Shown here: piece after piece, positions 1-9,797 of the stretch
How the letters are laid out: each line of letters opens with the position of its first letter
Numbering within the stretch: position 1 is the first letter of the stretch
Source of the DNA: Thermoguttaceae bacterium
GTDB lineage: Bacteria; Planctomycetota; Planctomycetia; Pirellulales; Thermoguttaceae
Assembly: GCA_017550965.1 (NCBI GenBank)
Contig: JAFZNK010000311.1
Location: 1 to 45,146 of the forward strand
DNA length: 45,146 nucleotides
Reading direction: 5' to 3'
Notes under the pieces: model-generated
Seen by the model: the letters and a program-made list of their open reading frames with translations, nothing else
Databases searched by the model: none
Told to the model about the DNA's origin: nothing
Program-made: the position numbers and the translations under genes

Positions 1-58
1 ATCCCCGAAACGACGGGTTCGCGCCAACTCAACGCAAACCCGCGTTTCAAAAAGTCAA

Positions 59-2182
59 TCAGTGCAGGCGCATTCCCGGTTTGGCTCCCTCGTCTGGGAA
101 AGTCAAAAAGACGTCGGGACCGCCGGGACCCGCCGCAACCACCATCCCCTCGCTCAAACCAAATTTCATCTGTCGAGGCTGAAGGTTAGCGACGAACACA
201 ATCAAACGCCCGATCAGCTTGTCAGGTTCCGGGTAAGCCGCTTTAATCCCCGCAAACACCTGGCGAGTCTCCGTCCCGCCAAGCGAAATCTTCAATTTCA
301 GCAACTTGCGGGCCTCTTTAACTTGTTCTGCCTCAACAATACGACCAACGCGAAGATCAATTCTCGAGAAGTCGTCGATTGTGATCGTTTCGCTCATCGG
401 TTCGTCTTCAAGCGGTTGAGCAGAATCAAACCAGGGAGCGATTCCTGTCGTCTGAGAGCCGTCGAGTTCAGGCGCTTGTTGATCCGATTGCTCCGGTTTC
501 AAGGAGTCTTTCGATTCTTCTATCATCTCTTGAATTCCTTCTTTTGGAACGCGTGTCATCATATGCTTATATTCATTAACCGAGGAACCTAAAATTGGGC
601 GTTGGACGTCGTCCCAGCTTTCGATTTTCGTATTGAGGAGTTCCTCGGTCTTTTTCGCAAGATCGGGCAGGACTGGCGCCAAATAAACGGCAATTTGCCT
701 GAACAAGTTCAAACTAACGGTAACGACGTCCTGTAATTTTTTCTTCGCGGCGTCACGAGCCTCTTGAGACGCGTTTTCGTCTTTTTCAAGGTTAGTCCAC
801 TCTTTTTTGAGGGTCCATGGGGCGTTGTTTTCGACATATTGATTAGCGCGGTATCCGCATTCTAAAATCGTACGAATTGCCTTCCCAAAATCGCGCGCTT
901 CGTAATCGGCGGCGATTTCTTCCGATTTTGAGGCGGCTTCTGCAAAGAGTCCGCCGTCGTCCGGATAAACGTCCGCCAACCCCGTCGCACTTGCAAATTT
1001 AGCAGTTCGGCTGGCCAAATTAACAACGACCCCAACGAGATCGGCGTTGACCTTCAGCTCCATCTCTTCGAGATTCAAGTCAAGGTCGTCCACGCGCGAA
1101 CTCGTTTTCGTCGCGAAGAAGTAACGCAAGTACGACGGATCCAGATGCTTCAGGAACGTACGCGCCAAAATAAACGTTCCCTTAGACTTCGACATTTTCT
1201 CGCCGTCGACGGTAAGGAAACCGTGAATATGCACTTTCTTGGGCAACGTCAGCCCCGCCGTTTTAAGAGAAGTCGGCCAAAAGAGCGTGTGGAAATACGT
1301 AATGTCTTTCCCAATGAAATGGTGAATTTCTACGTCCGGATTGAACCACCAATCCTCGACTCTTTCTCCGTTTTTCTCACACCACTCGCAGGTTGAACCA
1401 ATGTAGCCGATCGGCGCGTCAAACCAAACGTACCAGTAATTTCCCGGCGAATCGGGTATTTCAAAACCGAAATAGGGAGCGGGACGCGAAACGTCCCATG
1501 GAAAAAGAGCGTCGGAAAGAAATTGACCTTTCAGGTAGTTGACAACCTCCGGCTGCAAAGCGCCTGAATTTTCAACCCATTCGCTTAAAAACTCGTGAGC
1601 TTTTTCAATCTCTACAAAGAGATGTTTCGCCTTACGCAACTCGGGCGTAGCGCCGGAAAGCGCGCTTTTCGGATCGATAAGTTCCGAGGGAGAATATACC
1701 GCGCCGCACTCGCAACTGTCGCCATATTGGTCTTTTCTACCGCACTTTGGACACGTCCCGCGAACAAAACGATCCGCCAGAAAACGTCCTTCAACCGGGT
1801 CGAAGAGCTGTTCGATCTCTCGTTCGGCAATCAGGCCCGCTTCGCGAATTTTCTCCCAAATGAAATTACAAAAACGACGCGTCTGAGGAGAATTGGTGCT
1901 GCCGTAATTGTCGAATTCAATGCCGAATCCGGAAAAATCGGCCAAGTGCGCCTTTTTGACTTCGGCGATGAACTCCTCTTCAGTTACGCCCTTCTTTTTT
2001 GCAGAAATAGTGATCGCCGCGCCGTGCGTGTCGTCGGCGCAAAAATAGCGACAGTTCTCGCCTCGCAATTTCTGGAACCGAACCCAAACGTCCGTCTGAA
2101 TATACTCGACCAGATGCCCAATATGTATGTCCCCGTTTGCATACGGCAACGCGCTTGTTACCAATATTTTCCGACCGCTCAT
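59..2182 (-). CDS. metG: Methionyl-tRNA synthetase
   Basis: Cytoplasmic class I aminoacyl-tRNA synthetase that charges tRNA-Met with methionine. The 707-residue product has the HIGH signature at residues 20-23, a zinc knuckle (CPKC followed by CEC near residues 143-158) and the KMSKS loop at about 329-333. The C-terminal ~110 residues, starting [14 protein letters not shown], form the tRNA-binding OB-fold domain (Trbp111-like) found fused to many bacterial MetG proteins. The length fits this two-part architecture. ATG at 2182 is chosen because [17 protein letters not shown] is the expected N-terminus; an AGGA-like ribosome site lies a few bases upstream. It appears to be its own transcription unit, since a possible terminator of the upstream gene lies about 100 bp before it. 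Identity is certain. Confidence 0.98.
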   Translation of the reverse strand: MSGRKILVTSALPYANGDIHIGHLVEYIQTDVWVRFQKLRGENCRYFCADDTHGAAITISAKKKGVTEEEFIAEVKKAHLADFSGFGIEFDNYGSTNSPQTRRFCNFIWEKIREAGLIAEREIEQLFDPVEGRFLADRFVRGTCPKCGRKDQYGDSCECGAVYSPSELIDPKSALSGATPELRKAKHLFVEIEKAHEFLSEWVENSGALQPEVVNYLKGQFLSDALFPWDVSRPAPYFGFEIPDSPGNYWYVWFDAPIGYIGSTCEWCEKNGERVEDWWFNPDVEIHHFIGKDITYFHTLFWPTSLKTAGLTLPKKVHIHGFLTVDGEKMSKSKGTFILARTFLKHLDPSYLRYFFATKTSSRVDDLDLNLEEMELKVNADLVGVVVNLASRTAKFASATGLADVYPDDGGLFAEAASKSEEIAADYEARDFGKAIRTILECGYRANQYVENNAPWTLKKEWTNLEKDENASQEARDAAKKKLQDVVTVSLNLFRQIAVYLAPVLPDLAKKTEELLNTKIESWDDVQRPILGSSVNEYKHMMTRVPKEGIQEMIEESKDSLKPEQSDQQAPELDGSQTTGIAPWFDSAQPLEDEPMSETITIDDFSRIDLRVGRIVEAEQVKEARKLLKLKISLGGTETRQVFAGIKAAYPEPDKLIGRLIVFVANLQPRQMKFGLSEGMVVAAGPGGPDVFLTFPDEGAKPGMRLH

Positions 2183-2278
2183 AGCGACATCCTATGCTGT
2201 TTTCCTGTCTGAAAAATCTAACGCCAAGCTAATCTGAAAAGCTCTCGATCAGCTCGGCGTATCAATTTGTGCCCACAC

Positions 2279-2309
2279 AAACATAAACGCCCGCTTTAAA
2301 GCGCAGGCG
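2279..2309 (-). terminator. Possible terminator after the large CXXCH/FGE-like gene
   Basis: On the minus strand, CGCC-TG-CGC pairs with GCG-GGCG around a TTTAAA loop, leaving a two-base bulge. The run TTTATGTTTG follows. The hairpin is short and the T-tract interrupted, so this is tentative. It would separate the large secreted-protein gene from metG. Confidence 0.35.
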
Positions 2310-2428
2310 CGTTCGTTTCCGTTCCCCAAGTACTATCGAATTACGGAACAGGAACATTCTACGACGAGAAGGCCTTTCGTCAAGGAGCAACCCTGTCGTC
2401 GCAGAACGTCAAGGGACGCTTCCGCGCC

Positions 2429-5400
2429 CTACTCCTCTTCGCAAACAACGCGGAACCCGACGTCAAAAACGCGTTGCCAGGAATAATACGCTTCACGGAA
2501 ATCAGCCGTCGCGCGATAAGGACGATCATGCCATGAACCGCCGCAAACAACGCGTTGGGCTTCGCGAGAATCCATAAACTCCAAACCGTAGCTTGGTTTA
2601 ACGATCGTCGAGGTCCATTCGGCGACGTTGCCGTGCATATCGTAGAGTCCCCATGCGTTAGGCTTATAACGACCGGAACGCTCAGACAAGAACCCGTTGT
2701 CGCAGAAACGACGATCCTTGGGAACCCAATCGTCATAGTAGGTAACGTTAGGCAAAGGTATGCGTTTAACAAAGTAGTTGTCGGCGATGAATTCAATAAT
2801 CATCTGGTCGGCGAGATTCGCATAGGAACTAAAATCAGCTCCCCAATCCCCAAAATAGAAGGGCGTCGAAGAACCGGCCCTACAGGCGTACTCCCATTCG
2901 TCTGCCGAAGGAAGTCTGAACGTCTTACCTGTTTTTTCAGAAAGCCAGTCGCAAAAAGCTTTTGCCTCGTCCCATGAAACGCGACAGACAGAACGTTCGG
3001 GAGAATTCACAAAAAAGCCGCGGAAACCGTGAGAGAGCCCCTGACGAGATTCAACCCTCGAATCATGTTCAGGATCAAAAATTTCAAACTGCTCGTTAGA
3101 CACTTCGAAGGCGCCGACCCATAAACTCTTGTGATTCCCGCCGTTTTCGCTAGCTGGAATCCTTTTCAACGTCAGCGCAACGTCCTTTGACAACTTAACG
3201 TTCATGACGTCGACGTTTTCTTCTTTCGTCGTCTCAACAGAAACGACAACGTCGTTAGGATTAGGAACCGTCTTGTTCGGGTCGTTTGGAACCAGATAAG
3301 GTTCGCCCATTCCCCATATCTCAGTCTTTTTAGGACGTCGATCCCACGTATAACGGTTGGGAATCTCCCAACCTATCTCTTCCGGCTTGCCCTGCGCCAT
3401 ATTTTTATCGACGCTTCGTATCTCATTTTCAAATCTGGCTCGCAATTCCTCGCCGTCCGGGAACAAACGCCTTCCTGCGGCGACGTCCCGTAAAACATCA
3501 CGTTCCCACTCGGTTGCGAAAAGATTGACGGGAATCTTCAACCAATCTAATTCGAGCTTGGCTCCAGACTTATCCGGATCGTATTCTTCTCCGCGAGCTT
3601 CTTCTGATTCGTCGTCAAAATTCGCGTAAAGCGCCAAGAGATCTTTGCGATGTCGATTCCACTTTTCAACATACTTCGGTTCTCCGACGAACTCGTTCCA
3701 AGTGCCGTGATAAGGAGCGTTCATGTCGATCCATGTAATAATGCGATCCCACGCGTCGGCGTCCATCTGAAGTCCGTAATGCCCGTTTGACAGAATCTGA
3801 ACGAGCTCCGTCGTATTAGCGGCAAACTCCATGGGATTGAGAAGGAAGTAATCGCTTTCAATACCGGGGCGACGTACAAATTGGGCGAGGTTCATATAAG
3901 ACGTTGAGAATTTTCCGCAACGGTTCCGGGGCTCTCCCATCTGCAGCGCCGTAACAAATCCGTCGATGATGTTGCCTCCGTGTAAATCGAACGGCACGAC
4001 GCCCCAACCGTGATCCTTGCCGTCGTGACATGCGACGCAATAGTGGTCAAGAACGGGTTGAACCTCTCGATCAAAGGAAAAACCGCGCATCGGGCCGTTC
4101 CAAGGACGAATCTGTTCTACCTCGCGATCAGTTGTAAACGCGACGCTGGCAGTAGAACTAGTGGAATTTTCGTCTTCGTGGCATCCAACGCAAGACAAAA
4201 ATTCGCCCGGCATAGCCGTGAACCAGGAACGCATCTGCTGCAACGCTTGACCGTTCTCATCAAGCGGCTGAATTGCGATCGGCACGTTGGCAGGCACGCT
4301 GAATAAAGCGGAACCGTCTTCATTGACCGGAACGGTTCCCAAAACCTGACGAACGTCCCATGGACCGTCGACGCCAATAATCGACGTCGCGCCTCCCACG
4401 TTCGGATAAAGGTAGCTGTAAGAATACAGACGGAGATTCTTAACGACGCCACGCGGCACGTTCTTCAATCCGTCGCCGAAGTAAACGTCGGCGCAATAAA
4501 CCGTCGCGTCGGTCTTCGAAAGATCGGTTCGATCGCGCAACACGGGAGGCCGTTCCGTTTCACGCCATGGAACAGGTTCGAAACATGCGAAGTTCTCCAA
4601 CTCCGCCAGAAGATACATGTTGTCGAATCGATCGACCAGATATAGTCCCCAAAGGGCGTTTCGATCAGGTTGAGAAGCGACAAGATAATAATCTTCGCTA
4701 AGCGGATACGGGTGAAGATATTTCGGCCAACTCTCGTCGGCGATATTGTCGCCCCACAATGTCGAGTGATATTTGGGATCGGTGCGGGATTCCACTTTTT
4801 TGGGATAGCCGCAAATACGTTCAACCGCGCCCTGCGTCTCCTTGCGCCCTTTTTGAACGTCAAACAGAACAAGTTCGCCCATACGAGAAACGCCGTGGTG
4901 CCCCGTAACAACGCAGCAGAACTTCGACGTCGATCCGGGAATCGGACGAGCGTACATCATCGAAACTGGCCAAAGCGAATTGGAAGCGTAATGCGCGCGC
5001 TGATTTGTGCCGTCGGGATTCATTTCAAAAAGGAGTCTTCCCGGCACGTGGGGAATATCGGTGTATTCCCACCGCAAATACATCACGCGCCCGTCCGGCG
5101 TAAGCGTAGGACACCAGTTATGTTCCTGGTCAAACGTTAAACGCCGAATGGAATTGTCTGAAGCTTCCAGTTTGTAAGTGTTGGTAACGCGCGTCGTCCC
5201 GGAAACGCACGGAACGCCAATATAACAGGCGGTAGACGTGATTATTATCGAATCGTCCGGCATATAACAGGCGTCGTAACTATCGGCGTCAGGGAAATTC
5301 GGCAATTTGACCTTCATCGCCTCGTCGGTGGTTTTTCCTTCCAAAGCGGCGTTCAGATCAAGTTCAAACACGTTCCATCGACGTTCGCGGTCCGTCGCGG

Positions 5401-6886
5401 AAATCAACGCTTTTTCTGCGTCAAAATGCAGATCCAAATCGCCGAGGAACGTTGGATAATCGGGTTTGAAAAGAGTTGCAATCTTCGGCGCGACGTCTTC
5501 GTCCGAAGCGATCTGAGCGTCAACTTCTTCGGGGTCGGTTTCATCGAAAATAAACGGGAGAGAAAGAGTCTTTAAAGCGTCGTCATACGCGTTGGGATTG
5601 AGAACGCAGTTACTCTGGTAGTTTTGCGGCAACCCCAAGTCGTTTGCGTTACGCTGAACAAAAATCAGTTTCTCAAAATCCAGAATAGGATTCGCCCAAC
5701 CAACCCGAGTATAGAGCCGAACGGCGTCAAAGTATAACGACGCGCAAGTCGCGGCGTTTTCCGACGAAGCCTCTTTATCGTAAACGCTAAAAGCTTCTGT
5801 TCCTTCTTTGCGTAATTCTTCGCATTTCGTCAAAGATTTAGCCAGATAAGCGTCGTCGCCGGAATCTTGACGGAAACGCTCAACGGCGGCGACGATACGA
5901 TCAAGTAATTCAACAAACCTCGACGAACGAACAACAAACGTGTCTTCCTGCGGTAATTTCGAGTCCGATTCGTCGTCCGTTCGAGAAATTTCCGCCCTAA
6001 CATATAAGACGCGACCAAGTTTTTCGACGGACTCGTTCGAATCGTTTTCCTCGTCGTCAAACATTCCCGGCGCGTAAGTTAACTCGTCAAAAAGATTGAT
6101 TTCTGAAGACGTTTTATTGAAGGGTTTTGCGGAAGCGATCAAACGTAAATTTTCCTTGGGAACCAACGCTAAAGCGGTCTCGCGAGCAAAATGATCGCTA
6201 AAAGTTTCGCCGCTTTCGGTTCGTTCATAGCGGTCGCGGGCGATGTACTCATACCACCCTCCGCTCCACGGACTGGGAGTCCAGGAAGAGGCTTGATTAA
6301 TCTTTTCCTTTGCAACGCCCCGAGGAACGTTCCAACTCGTTTTCATCTCAAATTTTGGAACAATTTTAAAAGCGCTGAAATGTGGAATGTCGGGAGAGAA
6401 CGCGCGAACTGTAATCGTATGTTTGCCGGCGCTAACGTTGAGCAAATCAACTTGGCGATCCCACGTCGAAGCGCTCGTAAGCCAACTGCCGTTAGTGTTT
6501 GCAAGGGCTTTGTCCGAAACGACAGTTCCGTCTAATTCGAGGGTTAAAGGACGTGAATCGTTCGCGGAATAAAACGCCCAGAACTCATAATCGCCCGTTT
6601 CCGGGAAATCAATTTCGAAGTCGGCAAAAGATTCGTTGACGCCGCCGGGAGGACAGAGCGCAATATAACGATCGGAATACGGGAGCCCGCGAAGGGTCAT
6701 CGTTCCGCCGTTAAACCACTCGGCGCGAAAGGTAAAAGCCTGCTTCGTTCCGTCGTTTTGCGTTTCTTGAGCGTCGACGTCAGGAGAAGTTAAAACAGCG
6801 AAGATTGCAAATACCAATAGAACAAACGCTGTCTTCAGCGACAAAACTGAATGATTGCCAATACTATGACGTTGAAAAATAATCAT
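2429..6886 (-). CDS. Secreted HZS-alpha-like/PD40 protein with two CXXCH motifs and a C-terminal FGE-sulfatase-like domain
   Basis: Predicted exported 1,485-residue protein with an N-terminal hydrophobic signal segment (about residues 16-36). Residues ~50-180 look like a carbohydrate- or ligand-binding beta-sandwich (PETGDYEFWAFY). The middle (~470-880) resembles the middle region of the hydrazine synthase alpha subunit, with PD40/beta-propeller-like stretches such as WCPTLTPDGRVMYLRWEY. Two CXXCH c-type haem sites follow: CVGCH at 899-903 and CVACH at 950-954. The last ~250 residues are a formylglycine-generating-enzyme-like (SUMF1/EgtB/PvdO) domain with RLPSADEWEYACRAG, DMHGNVAEW and GGSWHDRPYR. 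The two cysteines that FGE carries just after GGSW are absent, so formylglycine synthesis is unlikely. Such multidomain proteins recur in planctomycetes; function is unknown, and true hydrazine synthesis is not implied. ATG 6886 is preceded by AAAGGTG at suitable spacing. Confidence 0.85.
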   Translation of the reverse strand: MIIFQRHSIGNHSVLSLKTAFVLLVFAIFAVLTSPDVDAQETQNDGTKQAFTFRAEWFNGGTMTLRGLPYSDRYIALCPPGGVNESFADFEIDFPETGDYEFWAFYSANDSRPLTLELDGTVVSDKALANTNGSWLTSASTWDRQVDLLNVSAGKHTITVRAFSPDIPHFSAFKIVPKFEMKTSWNVPRGVAKEKINQASSWTPSPWSGGWYEYIARDRYERTESGETFSDHFARETALALVPKENLRLIASAKPFNKTSSEINLFDELTYAPGMFDDEENDSNESVEKLGRVLYVRAEISRTDDESDSKLPQEDTFVVRSSRFVELLDRIVAAVERFRQDSGDDAYLAKSLTKCEELRKEGTEAFSVYDKEASSENAATCASLYFDAVRLYTRVGWANPILDFEKLIFVQRNANDLGLPQNYQSNCVLNPNAYDDALKTLSLPFIFDETDPEEVDAQIASDEDVAPKIATLFKPDYPTFLGDLDLHFDAEKALISATDRERRWNVFELDLNAALEGKTTDEAMKVKLPNFPDADSYDACYMPDDSIIITSTACYIGVPCVSGTTRVTNTYKLEASDNSIRRLTFDQEHNWCPTLTPDGRVMYLRWEYTDIPHVPGRLLFEMNPDGTNQRAHYASNSLWPVSMMYARPIPGSTSKFCCVVTGHHGVSRMGELVLFDVQKGRKETQGAVERICGYPKKVESRTDPKYHSTLWGDNIADESWPKYLHPYPLSEDYYLVASQPDRNALWGLYLVDRFDNMYLLAELENFACFEPVPWRETERPPVLRDRTDLSKTDATVYCADVYFGDGLKNVPRGVVKNLRLYSYSYLYPNVGGATSIIGVDGPWDVRQVLGTVPVNEDGSALFSVPANVPIAIQPLDENGQALQQMRSWFTAMPGEFLSCVGCHEDENSTSSTASVAFTTDREVEQIRPWNGPMRGFSFDREVQPVLDHYCVACHDGKDHGWGVVPFDLHGGNIIDGFVTALQMGEPRNRCGKFSTSYMNLAQFVRRPGIESDYFLLNPMEFAANTTELVQILSNGHYGLQMDADAWDRIITWIDMNAPYHGTWNEFVGEPKYVEKWNRHRKDLLALYANFDDESEEARGEEYDPDKSGAKLELDWLKIPVNLFATEWERDVLRDVAAGRRLFPDGEELRARFENEIRSVDKNMAQGKPEEIGWEIPNRYTWDRRPKKTEIWGMGEPYLVPNDPNKTVPNPNDVVVSVETTKEENVDVMNVKLSKDVALTLKRIPASENGGNHKSLWVGAFEVSNEQFEIFDPEHDSRVESRQGLSHGFRGFFVNSPERSVCRVSWDEAKAFCDWLSEKTGKTFRLPSADEWEYACRAGSSTPFYFGDWGADFSSYANLADQMIIEFIADNYFVKRIPLPNVTYYDDWVPKDRRFCDNGFLSERSGRYKPNAWGLYDMHGNVAEWTSTIVKPSYGLEFMDSREAQRVVCGGSWHDRPYRATADFREAYYSWQRVFDVGFRVVCEEE

Positions 6887-7008
6887 TACGCACCTTTAAC
6901 CTTTGTTTAAAACGCAAACGGCAATAAAGAGCTCAGGTTTGCGATATCGTCGCCTTGATTTACAAGGAAAGTTTCGTAGCGACAATTCACCATCCTACTT
7001 CCGAGCGT

Positions 7009-7037
7009 ATTATACCTGGATTCTATCGCTTTTAAAA
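7009..7037 (-). promoter_or_regulatory. Candidate sigma-70-type promoter of the large CXXCH protein gene
   Basis: On the minus strand there is a perfect -10 TATAAT (7009-7014), with a weak -35 TTTTAA 17 bp upstream (7032-7037). Transcription would start about 115-120 bases before the ATG at 6886. The -35 is poor, so support comes mainly from the -10 and the position. Confidence 0.4.
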
Positions 7038-7214
7038 TGGCGGGAATTTTTTTCGTATTGAGCAGGGAAGTTTTTCTCTCCCCTCCCGCACCGTCGTACA
7101 TGTCGTTCGACACACGGCGGTTCAGCTTAATTTCAAAGCAAATCGCTATCGGATTCGTCAGCAACTACGTTCCTTGGGATTTTCCTCAAAAATCGGAATA
7201 ATGCCTGTTATACT

Positions 7215-7252
7215 AAAAAAGGCCGACGGTCGCGTCAAGCGTTCCGTCGACC
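7215..7252 (-). terminator. Rho-independent terminator of the lipoprotein gene
   Basis: Minus-strand hairpin: GGTCGACGG pairs with CCGTCGGCC (9 bp, one G-U pair) around a 14-base loop. TTTTTT follows directly. It lies about 30 bp after the stop codon of the lipoprotein gene. Confidence 0.8.
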
Positions 7253-7282
7253 TCTTGGTCCTGAAAAATATCACGAATTCGA

Positions 7283-7705
7283 TTACAGTTTTGGAGTAAT
7301 AAACGTATCGGTTTCCGGCAGTTCGACTTGCAGTTCAATTTTTTGTTTGCCGTTCACCGATATTTTCAACGGAGTTTCTTCCGGCGACGTGTACTTTAAG
7401 TCGAGCAAACTTTTAAACCTCGGCATTCCCGACGCGTCTGTGCCGTCTTGTTCCGTCGCGCCTGAGAAGTAAACGACATAGTCGCCCTTGGGCAAACCGT
7501 CCGATTCCTTGAGAGAACCAATAACGAACGTGCCGTCTTCTTTCATATGTCCGCGAGAAAGCGCCGTTGCTGATTGGAAGCAAATCATTCCCGTCGTCAA
7601 CGGTGAACCGTCGTCGGAAAACGTTACTTTCCCGGACATTCCAACGTTCTTACTACACCCAACGAAGCATAGCAACAACGCCGCAAAAAGTAAATGCTTA
7701 TTCAT
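7283..7705 (-). CDS. Small planctomycete-type lipoprotein, carboxypeptidase-regulatory-like fold
   Basis: Predicted 140-residue lipoprotein: a signal peptide MNKHLLFAALLLCFVGC ends in a lipobox whose cysteine would be lipidated. The mature part (SGKVTFSDDGSPLTTGMICF, then a GTFVIGSL segment and a KGDYVVYF segment) looks like the small all-beta domain resembling carboxypeptidase regulatory or transthyretin-like folds. Such lipoproteins often sit next to DUF1559 genes in planctomycetes, as here, where it follows one on the same strand. ATG at 7705 is preferred over a TTG at 7717, because the ATG directly begins a standard lipoprotein signal peptide. The gene ends in a clear terminator. Specific function unknown; probably envelope-anchored on the periplasmic side. 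Confidence 0.75.
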   Translation of the reverse strand: MNKHLLFAALLLCFVGCSKNVGMSGKVTFSDDGSPLTTGMICFQSATALSRGHMKEDGTFVIGSLKESDGLPKGDYVVYFSGATEQDGTDASGMPRFKSLLDLKYTSPEETPLKISVNGKQKIELQVELPETDTFITPKL

Positions 7706-7859
7706 TGTCAATCTCAATTCATTTTTGTCGATAAATTGTCACGTCGTCGTTTAATCTTGATAACCTTCTTCGATCGTCTTAGACGTCAAACCATCGACAG
7801 AACGATTTCTCGCAAGTAGACGAATACAAACAGGATTCATAATTTTCCGACGACAATTA

Positions 7860-7899
7860 GAAAGAAGCGCGTTCGTGAACTATCTCGTCGCAAACGCGC
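7860..7899 (-). terminator. Probable terminator after the DUF1559 gene
   Basis: Minus-strand hairpin: GCGCGTTTG pairs with CGAACGCGC (9 bp including one G-U pair) around a 15-base loop. The T-rich run TTCTTTCT follows. It begins within 15 bp of the stop codon of the DUF1559 gene. Confidence 0.6.
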
Positions 7900-7913
7900 G
7901 ACTTTACGAATTA

Positions 7914-8996
7914 TTACGGAATCTCAACAACCGCGTGGTCGCGGACGTCGCTCAATCGGTGCATAACAGAAGGAAGCACAGTAACGGAGATCGCGCGAAC
8001 CGATCCGTCGCCGAGCAAGAAGTTGCAAACGCTGGAATGTTCGCTTCCAAACCCGTAGCTGAACAAAGGGTCGCCGTTGTTGACACTCGGGTAGTCCGAT
8101 CGAAGCGCGATGACCATATTTCCGTTGTTCTGCGGATATAACGAACGGAAACCGCCTGCGGACTTCCAGTGCCCATGAACGAGGTACGACCCGTCGCCAG
8201 AATATTTTCCGTCGTTCAAAGGAGCCTTGCCGATCCCGTCTTGCGGAATGTATTTATCGCCGACGATAACTTGGTTGCTAGTTCCGTCGCTCCACCAACT
8301 GAACGTATCGCGCGGTCCCCAAGAGTGATAGTCGTTAGAATTGCCCCATTTTGCCACGCGGAACGGGCCGACGTGCATTTGGTAGTCGCTGGGTCGTCCG
8401 TAAACAAGGTAATTTTCCCACCACCCGATCGTGTCGACGCGCATGACGACGGCGTAGTCCGTTCGCGGTCCTTGCCAACCGCTGCCGTCGGTCGTCTGCG
8501 TATGGTTTTCTTCAGTAATCTGATTTCCGGACCGTCTTGACGGACATAGCATATACGGCACGCTGCCGAAACCGTGCCGCTGTTCTTCAGTGAGCGTTTG
8601 GGTCCACCACGCGTTGTCGAGAGAACCCAAGAATCTTGAACCGCCAATCGTCGACGGGTCAGTTCGATTTGTCCAATCCATCAAGATTTCGTACAACGCG
8701 TTTTGCTCAGCGTAAGGATAAATCAACCCCCAAAGAGAAACGCGGCTCCAAACGTAATGGTCGCCGGCTTCTGCGGAAGAAAGACCTATCGTCGTCGGTG
8801 GAAGACCGTTGCGAACGTCGTGAAAATTTTGAATCGCAAGTCCAATTTGTTTCAAATTGTTCGTGCACTGCATTCGCCTCGCCGCTTCTCGCGCCGCCTG
8901 AACGGCCGGAAGAAGAAGCCCGATCAAAATACCTATGATCGCAATAACGACCAAGAGCTCGACAAGAGTAAAACCCTTAGAAGTTTTCTTCATCAT
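7914..8996 (-). CDS. DUF1559 domain protein with prepilin-type N-terminal leader
   Basis: Pseudopilin-like protein of the planctomycete DUF1559 family (about 360 residues). It begins [20 protein letters not shown], a type IV prepilin leader: cleavage is expected after the G of KGF, with N-methylation of the following Phe and a Glu at mature position 5. The conserved run [19 protein letters not shown] follows the hydrophobic helix. The C-terminal H-X9-DG motif is present (H then SSVCNFLLG then DG). Planctomycetes carry many copies of this family; individual functions are largely unknown, though pilus- or secretion-like surface structures are presumed. ATG 8996 is chosen over the longer open frame because GGAG lies six bases upstream and the leader begins there. 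It is followed downstream by its own terminator and a lipoprotein gene. Confidence 0.95.
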   Translation of the reverse strand: MMKKTSKGFTLVELLVVIAIIGILIGLLLPAVQAAREAARRMQCTNNLKQIGLAIQNFHDVRNGLPPTTIGLSSAEAGDHYVWSRVSLWGLIYPYAEQNALYEILMDWTNRTDPSTIGGSRFLGSLDNAWWTQTLTEEQRHGFGSVPYMLCPSRRSGNQITEENHTQTTDGSGWQGPRTDYAVVMRVDTIGWWENYLVYGRPSDYQMHVGPFRVAKWGNSNDYHSWGPRDTFSWWSDGTSNQVIVGDKYIPQDGIGKAPLNDGKYSGDGSYLVHGHWKSAGGFRSLYPQNNGNMVIALRSDYPSVNNGDPLFSYGFGSEHSSVCNFLLGDGSVRAISVTVLPSVMHRLSDVRDHAVVEIP

Positions 8997-9378
8997 GAGT
9001 TTCTCCAAAACACCCAAATATCCAGTGAAAAAATATAAAAAGCGCACGTCCTAACATGATGACGACATGCGTAACCACCTTACATCGAAAACGAACCAAC
9101 GAAAGAACAAACTTCGTTATCTCAGGAACAACTCTTCGATAACGAGGCGAACAGAACGCTAATCCTAACGAACGCGACATTCACTCGTTTAGAGTATATT
9201 CCTATTTGTTTCATAACTTACGGTTCGGTAATGCGTTGCCAAAATCTATACTCTTCGGCAATTTACATCCCAGACACTCTCTTTACTCTAGTTTTATGTT
9301 ACAGGAACTTTTGTCAAGTAGAAAATACTTTTTCTGGCTTAAAAAGAGTCTTTTTTCTTAAAAAATCAATTTTTATGC

Positions 9379-9412
9379 AAACGCCAAAACGTATAAGTTT
9401 TGGCGTTTTTCT
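9379..9412 (+). terminator. Orphan Rho-independent terminator hairpin
   Basis: AAACGCCAAAAC pairs perfectly with GTTTTGGCGTTT (12 bp) around the six-base loop GTATAA, followed by TTTTT-like sequence. It points to plus-strand termination, yet no coding gene ends here. The right arm is echoed at about 9430 (TTTTGGCGTTTTTT). Confidence 0.65.
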
Positions 9413-9686
9413 TCGTTTCTTGCAAACAGACTTTTGGCGTTTTTTGACTATTTTTTCTGAGATATATTAGCCTTGTTAACGTCGTGTCGACTTACCAAAG
9501 CCGTCGAGCGAACATTAATCAAAACAACAACGGAAGACTCCAGTTTACGCTATCGAATCCCGTTCGAAGAGAATAGGGCTTACTAAGGTTGCCTTGTCGT
9601 ATATTAACGTGTCTTATACCTAAATTCATATACATACATGACAATTGTCCTTTTCGCCAAAAAAAGCGACGTTTTCGGAAAATACA

Positions 9687-9715
9687 TTGACTTCACTAAA
9701 AGGGAATTCTAAAAT
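9687..9715 (+). promoter_or_regulatory. Sigma-70-type promoter of the paralogue-cinA operon
   Basis: -35 TTGACT (9687-9692) and -10 TAAAAT (9710-9715), separated by 17 bp. Predicted start is near 9722, giving a leader of about 75 bases before the ATG at 9798. Confidence 0.6.
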
Positions 9716-9797
9716 AGGCGTAGTGAAATCGACGTGAAAAAGTATCGCGTCATCAAGACCTCTAATTCTTTCGCGTATTTAAGGACAAGCCTTCGCC

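Larger units (their letters stand above)
6887..7282. other. Intergenic region between the large CXXCH protein gene and the lipoprotein gene
   Basis: It holds a candidate promoter for the large downstream gene and the terminator of the lipoprotein gene, listed separately. An 85-codon open frame at 6907-7164 on the minus strand starts with TTG without a ribosome site and matches no family I know, so I do not call it a gene. Confidence 0.6.
8997..9797. other. Intergenic region between divergent DUF1559 and secreted-paralogue genes
   Basis: About 800 bp without a convincing gene. It should hold the DUF1559 gene promoter (minus), which I could not place with confidence. It does contain a strong plus-strand terminator hairpin at 9379-9412 that no gene explains and a promoter at 9687-9715 for the plus-strand gene. 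The sequence around 9230-9470 is AT-rich; the short open frame there (79 codons) shows no recognisable protein. Confidence 0.6.

Noticed and set aside
1595..2212. 205-codon plus-strand open frame opposite metG
   Set aside because: Lies fully antisense to a certain metG gene; its apparent length comes from the metG codon pattern.
6907..7164. 85-codon minus-strand open frame just upstream of the CXXCH/FGE-like gene
   Set aside because: TTG start without a ribosome site, no recognisable protein, and it overlaps the predicted promoter of the downstream gene.
9231..9470. 79-codon plus-strand open frame in the 9-kb gap
   Set aside because: AT-rich, no ribosome site, runs through the terminator hairpin at 9379-9412, and resembles no known protein.
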